Origin: JAZDLC01 sp043802345
GTDB taxonomy: Bacteria > Planctomycetota > B15-G4 > JADJEK01
Direction: 5' to 3'
DNA length: 6,019 bases
Assembly (NCBI GenBank): GCA_043802345.1
Contig: JAZDLC010000165.1
Span: 1 to 6,019 of the forward strand
Shown: piece by piece, positions 1 through 5,173 of the stretch
Position numbering within the stretch: the stretch's first letter is position 1
Layout: the number at the start of each line of letters is the position of its first letter
Program-made: the position numbers and the translations under genes
The notes under the pieces: generated by a model
The model's database searches: none
What the model saw: only the letters and a program-made list of their open reading frames with translations
Told to the model about the DNA's origin: nothing

Positions 1-738
1 CAGCGCCAGGAGCTGGTAGTACCCCATCCCTCCCGGTTCCGGCGTGCCGGTGGAAGGGCAGCACTGCGGATCCAGCCCGTCCAGGTCGATGGTCACGTAG
101 ACCGGGCCGGTAAGCGCCGCCACCGCGGCGGGGATGAAGTCCGTCGAAGTTCTGATCTCCCGGCCCAGGAAGACGGTCACGTCAGCTTCCCGGGCGAACT
201 CCCATTCCTCACGGTCAAAGGCCCGGGCGCCGCAACAGACGATCTTCAACCCCTGTTCCGAGACGCGGCGCATCACCGATGCGTGGCTGAAGGCGGTTCC
301 CTCGTACTGGTTGCGCAGGTCCAGGTGGGCATCGACCTGGAGGATCGAGAATTTCGGATGCCGGTCCGTCAGCGCCTGGATCAGGCCTAAGGAGACGGTG
401 TGCTCGCCACCCAGCCCCAGGATGAACTTCCCCTGCTCCAGGAGGGGAGCGGCCGCGGCGCGCACCCTGGCGACCTGGCCCTGCGGGGAATTCTTGGCCG
501 GCAGCACCGGATCCAGAGTGCTGATGCCGATCCGGTACGTCTCCCGGTCCAGTTCCTCGTCCCAGAGCTCAACCTGGTTGGAGGCCTCGATGATGGCGGC
601 CGGTCCCTTGCTGGTGCCGATTCCGTACGAACAGGTGGCCTCGTACGGAATCGGGAGGACCACCACCTTGGCCCGGTCGTGGTTCGTGAATTCGGGGTCG
701 AGGCCGAGGAAGTTCCGGGGGTGATGCATGTCCGTCAT
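1..738 (-). CDS. speB: Agmatinase / arginase-family ureohydrolase, 3' end cut off by the window edge
   Basis: The first 246 residues of a manganese-dependent ureohydrolase are visible. Agmatinase, the most likely activity, hydrolyses agmatine to putrescine and urea in the cytoplasm. Seen in translation: GGEHTVSLG at residues 110-118, DAHLDLR at 136-142, FSHAS at 150-154, and DLDGLDP at 218-224 followed by STGTPEPGG (229-237). By family knowledge the two-metal ligands are H113, D136, H138, D140, D218 and D220, and all are present. H152 matches the position of a catalytic histidine. The C-terminal part, about 50-60 residues, lies outside the window. The start is the ATG at 738-736; a second ATG at 729 is possible. 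The Shine-Dalgarno is weak (AGG a few bases upstream). The gene is divergent from the aminomutase gene across 88 bp. Family assignment is firm, but the substrate could be another guanidino compound, since arginase, agmatinase and guanidino-acid hydrolases share these motifs. Confidence 0.9.
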   Translation of the reverse strand, partial: MTDMHHPRNFLGLDPEFTNHDRAKVVVLPIPYEATCSYGIGTSKGPAAIIEASNQVELWDEELDRETYRIGISTLDPVLPAKNSPQGQVARVRAAAAPLLEQGKFILGLGGEHTVSLGLIQALTDRHPKFSILQVDAHLDLRNQYEGTAFSHASVMRRVSEQGLKIVCCGARAFDREEWEFAREADVTVFLGREIRTSTDFIPAAVAALTGPVYVTIDLDGLDPQCCPSTGTPEPGGMGYYQLLAL

Positions 739-826
739 GGTGCCTGGAACATTAGCGGGTTACGCGCTTCCGGAGTAGGCTCTATCAGACTGTTCGTCGC
801 CTGATGCTCTATTCGAGGCCCTCTTG
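739..826. other. Divergent intergenic region between the ureohydrolase and KamA-like genes
   Basis: This 88-bp gap must hold the promoters of both divergent genes. I found no convincing -35/-10 pair on either strand. On the minus strand a TAATGT lies so close to the ATG at 738 that it would give an almost leaderless message. No clear operator dyad was seen. Confidence 0.4.
815..818 (+). promoter_or_regulatory. Shine-Dalgarno GAGG that favours the ATG at 827 over the TTG at 824
   Basis: GAGG ends 8 bases before the ATG at 827, a normal spacing. The TTG immediately in front (824) would lie only 5 bases away. The ATG at 827 is therefore the better start, making the product 371 residues. Confidence 0.55.
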
Positions 827-1942
827 ATGCCGGCACCCCGCCACCAACCAGCCCGATCTCCTTCCGCGGAGCAGTGGGCCGACTGGCGCTGGCAAACACG
901 CCACCGGATCCGGTCCCTCTCGGGTCTCGAGCGGGCGCTCGGCCGGGTTGGACGGGGCGGGTTTCCGGAGCCCTCCCCGGTCTATCCGGTGGGGGTGACC
1001 CCCTACTACCTGTCGCTGGTCGATCCGTCCGATCCGGACGACCCGATCCTGCGCCAGATCCTTCCAGTCGAGCAGGAACGCCGCTCCCAGGGACAGGAGA
1101 CCGCGGATCCTTTCGACGAGGCACGTCTCTCGCCTCTGCCGGGTGTGATCCACCGGTATCCCGACCGCGTGCTGGTGGTGCCGACCAACTTCTGCGCGAC
1201 CCTCTGCCGCCACTGCTTCCGGAAACGGACCTGGGCGGACGGCTTCTTCATGCTGAGCGACCGGCAGCTCCGGCAGGCGGTGGAGTATGTCCGGGAGCAT
1301 GAGGAGGTGCGAGACGTGCTCGTGACCGGGGGGCGATCCGCTGCATCTGCGGTTGCCCTCCCTGCAGAGCCTGCCACGGGCCTGCGCGCGGTCCCGCAGG
1401 TCGAGGTGCTGCGAGTGGCCAGCAGAACCCCGGTGACCCTCCCGCAGCGGATCGACAAGGAAATCGTCCGGGCGCTGGCGGCCGTCCGGCCGCTCTGGTT
1501 CCTGACCCACTTCAACCATGTCCGGGAGGTGACGGCGGAGGCGGGCCGCGCCCTGCGGCTGCTTCTCGACCGGGGCATCACGGTGCAGAATCAGGCCGTT
1601 CTGCTGCGCGGAGTGAACGATTCCACCTCCGGCCAGGTGGCCCTCTCCAGGGCGCTCTTGAAGCTGGGCGTGCGCCCCTACTACCTCCATCTGGCGGATC
1701 CCGTGGCGGGGGCCGGTCACTTCCGGCTGCCGGTGGAAAGGGGGCTGGAAATCGTCCGGGGCATGTTCGGGAGGATCTCGGGGCTCGGCATCCCGCGGCT
1801 GGTGGTGGACTTGCCGGGAGGGAAGGGGAAGGTGCCGCTGGTGCCCGATTTCACGGTTCGGCGGGAAGGGGATCAAATCTGGTTCGAGAGCCCGATCGAC
1901 GGCGCTCCGGTTCCGTTCCAGAATCCCACGTCGCAGCGCTAG
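827..1942 (+). CDS. Lysine 2,3-aminomutase (KamA/EpmB) family radical SAM protein with a disrupted GGDPL segment
   Basis: This is a radical SAM, PLP-dependent aminomutase of the KamA family; relatives convert L-alpha-lysine to beta-lysine. Numbering is from the ATG at 827. Seen: the family's N-terminal WADWRWQ element (17-23), an HRYPDR block (109-114), the 4Fe-4S motif CATLCRHC (C123, C127, C130), NQAVLLRGVND (255-265), YYLHLADP with D291, and VVDLPGGKGK with D328 and K335. By homology K335 is the PLP lysine, and D291/D328 match the two aspartates that bind the substrate epsilon-amine in clostridial LAM. The protein lacks the C-terminal zinc-binding tail of that enzyme. Odd point: after T167-G168-G169 the expected DPL is replaced by RSAASAVALPAEPA. 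The expected residues lie in the +1 frame (see the indel feature). As written the SAM-binding GGD element is lost, so the product may be inactive. EpmB-like or free-lysine roles are both open; no efp or epmA is in view. Confidence 0.88.
   Translation: MPAPRHQPARSPSAEQWADWRWQTRHRIRSLSGLERALGRVGRGGFPEPSPVYPVGVTPYYLSLVDPSDPDDPILRQILPVEQERRSQGQETADPFDEARLSPLPGVIHRYPDRVLVVPTNFCATLCRHCFRKRTWADGFFMLSDRQLRQAVEYVREHEEVRDVLVTGGRSAASAVALPAEPATGLRAVPQVEVLRVASRTPVTLPQRIDKEIVRALAAVRPLWFLTHFNHVREVTAEAGRALRLLLDRGITVQNQAVLLRGVNDSTSGQVALSRALLKLGVRPYYLHLADPVAGAGHFRLPVERGLEIVRGMFGRISGLGIPRLVVDLPGGKGKVPLVPDFTVRREGDQIWFESPIDGAPVPFQNPTSQR
1328..1376 (+). other. Probable pair of compensating one-base indels inside the kamA-like gene
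   Basis: The gene reads ACC then six Gs (1328-1333) then CGATCCGCTG. With five Gs it would read T-G-G-D-P-L, the exact family motif. From 1335 the +1 frame continues D P L H L R L P S L Q S L with leucines at the spacing expected of the family. The annotated frame becomes family-like again at T-G-L-R-A-V-P, starting with ACG at 1376. The distance from GG to the LRAVP element, 23 residues end to end, equals that of typical relatives. One extra base near the G run and one missing base near 1371-1376 would explain everything. Confidence 0.75.
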
Positions 1943-1982
1943 GGCGGCCTCTCCGGAGTGTTTCGGCGAGTGCCGGGCCGCC
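1943..1982 (+). other. Possible stem-loop after the KamA-like gene, weak terminator candidate
   Basis: GGCGGCC (1943-1949) can pair with GGCCGCC (1976-1982) directly after the stop codon. The 26-base interior contains the palindrome CTCCGGAG (1951-1958) and a small CGGC/GCCG hairpin (1964-1975). No T run follows, so intrinsic termination is doubtful. The structure may only protect the 3' end or be fortuitous in GC-rich DNA. Confidence 0.3.
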
Positions 1983-2012
1983 AGAAATCGGCTGCGAGCG
2001 CCACTCTGGGCG

Positions 2013-2042
2013 TTGCACAGTTTTTCCGAGGTCTGCTAGACT
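2013..2042 (+). promoter_or_regulatory. Sigma-70-type promoter for tRNA-Gln
   Basis: A -35 TTGCAC (2013-2018) and a -10 TAGACT (2037-2042) are separated by 18 bp. A TG one base upstream of the -10 (2034-2035) forms an extended -10. The bases just after the -10 are GCCCGC, a GC-rich discriminator typical of growth-regulated stable-RNA promoters. Transcription would start near 2049, about 16 bases before the tRNA. Confidence 0.65.
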
Positions 2043-2064
2043 GCCCGCTTCGCAACATGGCCTC

Positions 2065-2139
2065 TGCCCGATCGTCTAGTTGGTAGGACGGCGGACTCTG
2101 GATCCGTAGGCCTAGGTTCGAGTCCTAGTCGGGCAACCA
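2065..2139 (+). tRNA. tRNA-Gln, anticodon CUG, CCA encoded
   Basis: A complete cloverleaf can be folded by eye. Acceptor arms TGCCCGA (2065-2071) and TCGGGCA (2129-2135) pair fully. The anticodon stem GCGGA/TCCGT encloses the loop CTCTGGA, giving anticodon CTG, which reads the glutamine codon CAG. The T-arm is CTAGG-TTCGAGT-CCTAG. The discriminator is A (2136) and CCA is encoded at 2137-2139. It is a single-gene unit with its own promoter and a strong hairpin downstream. Confidence 0.96.
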
Positions 2140-2147
2140 GTCACTGT

Positions 2148-2188
2148 AGAAGCCCGCGACCCTCCGTCCTGGTTGGTCGCGGGCTTCT
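2148..2188 (+). terminator. Strong hairpin between tRNA-Gln and the convergent sigma gene, probable shared terminator
   Basis: A 14-bp perfect stem (2148-2161 with 2175-2188, core GAAGCCCGCGACC) has a 13-base loop. It begins 8 bases after the tRNA CCA and ends 9 bases before the stop of the convergent sigma gene. On the plus strand the end of the stem and the next bases are only partly T-rich (CTTCTTCG). On the minus strand no T run follows. It may terminate the tRNA and protect the sigma message 3' end. Confidence 0.75.
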
Positions 2189-2197
2189 TCGTCAAAG

Positions 2198-2794
2198 TCA
2201 CTGAACAAGTTGCGCGGCGGGTCGAAAGGAACGCAGAAGGTACCTCAGGCGGTCCACGGCGCGGTAGTGCTGTGATTTCACCGTGCCGAGGGGGATGCTC
2301 AGCATCCTCGCGATCTTCCGGAATTCAAAGCCGTCGAACTCCCGCAGGCGGAAGATGTATCGCAGGTCGTTCGGCAGGTTGGCGATGGCCCTCATCAAGG
2401 CAACGCCGAACTCGCGCCGGATGACGATGCCTTCGGGGGGTTCCCCGCCGGCGAGCCACTCTTCCTGCTCATCGTCCGCCCAGGCCGGACTGTTCATGGA
2501 GTACACCGGTAGCTGCTTGCGCCGCAGCTCGTCGTAGCAGTGGTTCCTGACCAGGGCATAGAGCCAGGTGGAGAACTTCACGTCCCGGCCGGGATCGAAG
2601 GAGCCGATCCTCGAGAATACCTTCAAAAAGATGTCCTGGACGTGGTCTTCCAAGTCGTATGGCCGCTTCTTCCGTACAAACCTGGCCACAGTGGCCCGGA
2701 TTGGAGGAGAGAAGAGATCGATGATCTTCTGATGAGCCTCTTTGTCGCCCTGTTGAGCCTTCAGGATCAGCTCGTTCGAGATCGTGTCGGACAT
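2198..2794 (-). CDS. ECF-type (sigma-70 family, group 4) RNA polymerase sigma factor
   Basis: A 198-residue protein of normal ECF length. Region 2 spans about 10-93: DLEDHVQDIFLKVF (47-60) is the core-binding region 2.2, and FSTWLYALVRNHCYDELRRK (74-93) covers regions 2.3/2.4 that melt and read the -10. A linker of about 40 acidic residues follows. Region 4 spans about 134-190, with a helix-turn-helix in REFDGFEFRKIARML (151-165) and SIPLGTVKSQHY (166-177) that should read the -35. Region 4.2 has SQH where relatives more often have SR. The start is the ATG at 2794, with a strong upstream GGAAGGAAA. No anti-sigma or membrane regulator gene lies beside it: downstream is the convergent tRNA, and upstream, after 203 bp, is the actin-like gene. 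The sigma group and regulon cannot be assigned from sequence alone. Confidence 0.92.
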   Translation of the reverse strand: MSDTISNELILKAQQGDKEAHQKIIDLFSPPIRATVARFVRKKRPYDLEDHVQDIFLKVFSRIGSFDPGRDVKFSTWLYALVRNHCYDELRRKQLPVYSMNSPAWADDEQEEWLAGGEPPEGIVIRREFGVALMRAIANLPNDLRYIFRLREFDGFEFRKIARMLSIPLGTVKSQHYRAVDRLRYLLRSFRPAAQLVQ

Positions 2795-2834
2795 GGTCTT
2801 TCCTTCCTTGTTCGCAGCGTCGCGAATCTTGATG

Positions 2835-2858
2835 GAAGAGAAAGAGCACGGGCCGTGC
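2835..2858 (-). terminator. Small hairpin plus pyrimidine tract in the sigma gene leader, possible terminator or attenuator
   Basis: Read on the minus strand, GCACG-GCC-CGTGC (2858-2846) is followed directly by TCTTTCTCTT (2845-2836), with 7 of 10 bases T. The stem is only 5 bp. It could end transcripts of the actin operon or attenuate the sigma message, about 40 bases before its start codon. Confidence 0.3.
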
Positions 2859-2884
2859 CGAAATCGGATCGTGGAGTACGGATC

Positions 2885-2936
2885 TCGTAAGCCGCTTTAA
2901 TATAGGAACTTACGATGCATACTGGCGTCACTTCCC
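2885..2936. promoter_or_regulatory. ECF-promoter-like dyad upstream of the sigma gene
   Basis: Plus strand: GGAAC (2905-2909), a 16-bp gap, then CGTCA (2926-2930), a close match to the GGAAC-N16-CGTC pattern of many ECF promoters. Minus strand: GGAAG (2935-2931), a 16-bp gap, then CGTAAG (2914-2909), facing the sigma gene and about 110 bases from its ATG. The two readings overlap because GGAACTTACG (2905-2914) and CGTCACTTCC (2926-2935) form an imperfect inverted repeat (8 of 10), centred near the palindrome ATGCAT (2915-2920). A second inverted repeat, TCGTAAG (2885-2891) with CTTACGA (2909-2915), encloses an AT-rich TATATT (minus strand, 2904-2899). Sigma autoregulation is an inference. Confidence 0.45.
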
Positions 2937-2952
2937 GGCGCGGGATCTGGCC

Positions 2953-2983
2953 TCTGTTAGCGGGGAGTGACGGTCTGTTAGCG
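2953..2983. repeat. Two perfect 10-bp direct repeats with a 21-bp period
   Basis: TCTGTTAGCG occurs at 2953-2962 and 2974-2983, exactly 21 bp apart (two helical turns). The spacer contains GGGAGTGACG (2963-2972), a third variant of the GGAAsTkACG half-site seen in the neighbouring dyad. The repeats end 14 bases from the stop of the actin-like gene. The layout resembles tandem regulator sites; no binding protein can be named. Confidence 0.5.
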
Positions 2984-2997
2984 CGAGCCCGGACGGT

Positions 2998-4098
2998 TCA
3001 GACCAGCTTCTCCCAGTACTCCTCGGGCATGTCGTGGGCGATCTTCAAGGCTCCATTGGCCCCGGCGTAGACCGGCTCCTCGATCGGGTGGACCTCCCCC
3101 TCGCCGAGCCGTTCCTTCATGACCTTGGTGATCTCGTCCCCCAGTCCGTCGATCTGACTGCCCCCACCGCCTAGCAGCACGTTCCGCTTGAGCTGGGCCT
3201 GGAATTCCGGGTCGAAGGTGGCGACCAGCTTGGACAGACCTTCCACGATCGGGCCCACCAGGATCCGGCAGGCGGTGCGCATCTCCGCGGTGATGTCGTA
3301 TTCGGTCGGCTTGCCGTTGATCGGGATCATCACCTTGATCGGCTCGATCGTGTCCCGGACCGACGCCCAGCGCTCCTTCCAGTCCCTGACCATGTTGATG
3401 GTCAACTGGGCCCCCACGACTCGCTTCTTGATCAGCTCCATCAAGGTCTGGTCGACGAGATCGCCGGCCTCGGTGATGGTGATCTGGTCCTCGTCGTCCG
3501 GCATGGTGCCGTGCATCCTGCAGAGGTCCGTGGTGCCGGCGCCGATGTCGATCACCAGCACGTCGGCGAACCGAACCAGACCGTAGGCGACCGCGAACGG
3601 CTCGGAGCAGATCATGACCGAGTCGAGCACCTCCCGGGCGGCTTCGATGATCGCCTTGCGGTTCCTGATCGAGGCCTGGGCCGGGCAGCCGATCACCCCG
3701 TACAGCAGTTCGTCCTTCCTGGCCCGGGACATGCCCACGGCGTGATGAAGCAGGTCACGGGCCGCCTTCAGGTTCATCCGGGCTTCCACGCTCCCGCCGT
3801 CCTGCGACTCCTCCGAGTACTTGATGACTCCATGAGCGAGGGGCCGGTAGAAGTCGAGGGAGAGGCGGTGGTCGAAGGCGTCCTGGCCGTACAGAACGCT
3901 CTTCTTCAGGTGCTTTCTGGCGACGACGTCCTTCGGATACCCAATCACGCTCGCGACGGTCTCCCGGACCCCGTTGCTGCATGCGACGGAGGTTCTCGAT
4001 GTGCCGAGATCCATGCCGACGTAAAGCACGCCGTGGTCCTTTTCCGCCGGTTCGGGCGCCTCAACCTGCGGCTCAACCGTCGTCTTCTCGACCTCCAT
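2998..4098 (-). CDS. MamK-like bacterial actin (filament-forming ATPase)
   Basis: A 366-residue actin/Hsp70-fold ATPase. Seen: phosphate-1 loop VGMDLGTSRT (27-36), VIGCPAQAS (135-143), SEPFAVAYG (165-173), phosphate-2 loop VIDIGAGTTDL (182-192), and adenosine-site LLGGGGSQIDGL (308-319). The residues VIGYPKDV (51-58), LDFYRPLAHGVI (81-92), SEPF-V-YG and DIGAGTTD resemble MamK, the magnetosome-aligning actin, more than MreB or ParM. By analogy E166 would be the catalytic glutamate and D184 a magnesium/phosphate-site aspartate. An acidic, proline-containing N-terminal tail (about 1-22) precedes the fold. The product is expected to be cytoplasmic. The start is the ATG at 4098, with GGAGGAGA 7 bases upstream. 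The gene follows the coiled-coil gene by 25 bp, so they share a message. MamK-like proteins also occur outside magnetosome islands, and no other magnetosome gene is seen here. Confidence 0.88.
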   Translation of the reverse strand: MEVEKTTVEPQVEAPEPAEKDHGVLYVGMDLGTSRTSVACSNGVRETVASVIGYPKDVVARKHLKKSVLYGQDAFDHRLSLDFYRPLAHGVIKYSEESQDGGSVEARMNLKAARDLLHHAVGMSRARKDELLYGVIGCPAQASIRNRKAIIEAAREVLDSVMICSEPFAVAYGLVRFADVLVIDIGAGTTDLCRMHGTMPDDEDQITITEAGDLVDQTLMELIKKRVVGAQLTINMVRDWKERWASVRDTIEPIKVMIPINGKPTEYDITAEMRTACRILVGPIVEGLSKLVATFDPEFQAQLKRNVLLGGGGSQIDGLGDEITKVMKERLGEGEVHPIEEPVYAGANGALKIAHDMPEEYWEKLV

Positions 4099-4123
4099 CT
4101 GCCTGTCTCCTCCGGCGATTCGC

Positions 4124-5044
4124 CTAGTCTCGCTTGCCAGTTTCAGTTGTCATCGTCTCCTGAATCACCTCCCGCAGCTCGACATTGAGCCGGAAGATCT
4201 CATCCAGAAGGCCCTGTTTCTCTGCCGCGAGAACGTCATCTCCGTCCATTCCCTGAATCTCGCGATAGATCGATTCGACTCCCTCGTCATCCGCGCCCTG
4301 AGCAGAGCCCCGCAGGCGCCCGACCAACTGTTCGCTCTCCGAGAGCATTCCCTTCAGCTTGGCGATGCGGCGCTCGAGCTTTTCGATCCTGTGGACCTGC
4401 TCCTTCCGCGCCGTCTCGAGCGCTCCCTTCCGCTCGTCGTTCAGCAGGCGTCTCGCCAGCGCCGTCACGGAGGCGGCCAGGTCGCCCTCCGATCCGTCGC
4501 CTTCGCCGGAGCGGAGCATGCGCCTCAGCTCCCGCTCCAGGCGGGCGGCGTACTGCGCTATCCCCTTCGGATCGACCGTCACGTTCTCGGCCGAGACCGT
4601 GTGTCGCCGTTCGTGGGCCAGGGCGCCGGTCGACGCGTACAGTTCCTGGTGAAGCGCGTCCAGGTTCGCCGCCAGCTCCTCCCGCTCGACCTCGAGCGTC
4701 CGGGCCGTCCGTTTCAGCGTGTCCCGCTCCTCGCGGATCGCGTCCCGCTGCTCCACGAGTCGCGCGAACGCCTCCCGGGCCTCCTGGTTGACCGAGGCCA
4801 GTGTCCTCTCCGACAGATCCACCCCATGCCGGCTCAGCGCTTCCCGCACCGCGCGATTGATCAGACTCTCGATCCGCTCCCAATCCAGCACGGTCACCGA
4901 CTTCACGCCCTGCTTCTTGAGGCGCGAAACGGGGATCACGTCGGAGTTTTCCCGGAACAGGCGAAAGAGACTGTTGGCCAGCCCTAGGATCATGTCAATA
5001 AGCCGTTCGCTGTGGGATGAACCAGAATCCCGGGTACGGATCAT
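4124..5044 (-). CDS. Coiled-coil protein of unknown family, operon partner of the MamK-like actin
   Basis: I do not recognise this 306-residue protein. It starts with a charged tail, then an amphipathic, hydrophobic-faced stretch, LIDMILGLANSLFRLF (15-30), that might lie on a membrane or bind a partner. A short globular-looking part follows (about 33-75, with VKSVTVLDWERI at 47-58). The rest is mostly heptad-rich, charged helix: about 85-147, 162-180, 187-246 and 272-298. These are broken by glycine/acidic linkers (SGEGDGSEGD at 179-188, GADDEG at 250-255, GMDGDD at 265-270). There is no signal peptide, clear membrane helix or enzyme motif. The start is the ATG at 5044, with GGAG 8 bases upstream; M18 is a weaker alternative. 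It is first in the operon, with 25 bp to the actin start. A filament-binding, anchoring or spacing role is inferred only from context; a scaffold unrelated to actin is also possible. Confidence 0.8.
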   Translation of the reverse strand: MIRTRDSGSSHSERLIDMILGLANSLFRLFRENSDVIPVSRLKKQGVKSVTVLDWERIESLINRAVREALSRHGVDLSERTLASVNQEAREAFARLVEQRDAIREERDTLKRTARTLEVEREELAANLDALHQELYASTGALAHERRHTVSAENVTVDPKGIAQYAARLERELRRMLRSGEGDGSEGDLAASVTALARRLLNDERKGALETARKEQVHRIEKLERRIAKLKGMLSESEQLVGRLRGSAQGADDEGVESIYREIQGMDGDDVLAAEKQGLLDEIFRLNVELREVIQETMTTETGKRD

Positions 5045-5064
5045 ACCCTTCGCTCCGGAAGGGT
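5045..5064 (-). promoter_or_regulatory. Hairpin presenting the Shine-Dalgarno of the coiled-coil gene
   Basis: On the minus-strand message ACCCTT (5064-5059) pairs with AAGGGT (5050-5045), leaving an 8-base loop CCGGAGCG that contains the Shine-Dalgarno GGAG (5056-5053). The stem abuts the ATG at 5044. It could modulate initiation of the operon, but a 6-bp stem may also arise by chance. Confidence 0.35.
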
Positions 5065-5173
5065 CGATAAATTAGGCGTCCTGGTGAACAGGCAGGGGTA
5101 AGATCGCCGAAAAGGGTGGTGCTGGACCCAGTCGGGCCACGGGCATTCCTTTGAGCCGGGAGTTGAGCGACAT
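5045..5173. other. Divergent intergenic region between the coiled-coil/actin operon and the BY-kinase gene
   Basis: This 129-bp gap must carry start signals for both transcripts. The AT-rich patch at 5066-5074 (ATAAATTAG) could contain a minus-strand -10 (TAATTT), and TAAGAT at 5099-5104 resembles a plus-strand -10. Neither has a good -35 at the right distance, so no promoter is assigned. Confidence 0.4.

Noticed and set aside
134..724. Open frame on the plus strand opposite the ureohydrolase
   Set aside because: The opposite strand encodes an intact arginase-family motif set; this frame has low-complexity R/S content and no domain.
809..1876. Long open frame on the minus strand opposite the KamA-like gene
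   Set aside because: It is rich in R, P, G and H, shows no recognisable domain, and lies wholly antisense to a gene with clear family motifs: a GC-rich shadow frame.
2065..2139. tRNA-Gln as an integration site for a mobile element
   Set aside because: No integrase gene, no repeated tRNA 3' end elsewhere in the window, and both sides carry ordinary chromosomal-looking genes.
2998..4098. Magnetosome island
   Set aside because: Only the actin resembles a magnetosome gene; no mamA, mamB, mamE, mamI or similar is seen in the 6 kb, and MamK-like actins occur elsewhere.
4391..4987. Open frames on the plus strand opposite the coiled-coil gene
   Set aside because: They mirror the charged codons of the coiled-coil gene, lack a good ribosome site, and show no domain features.
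5080..5092. Small dyad CCTG-N5-CAGG in the divergent kinase/actin gap
   Set aside because: Four-base arms are expected by chance; there is no second copy to support an operator.
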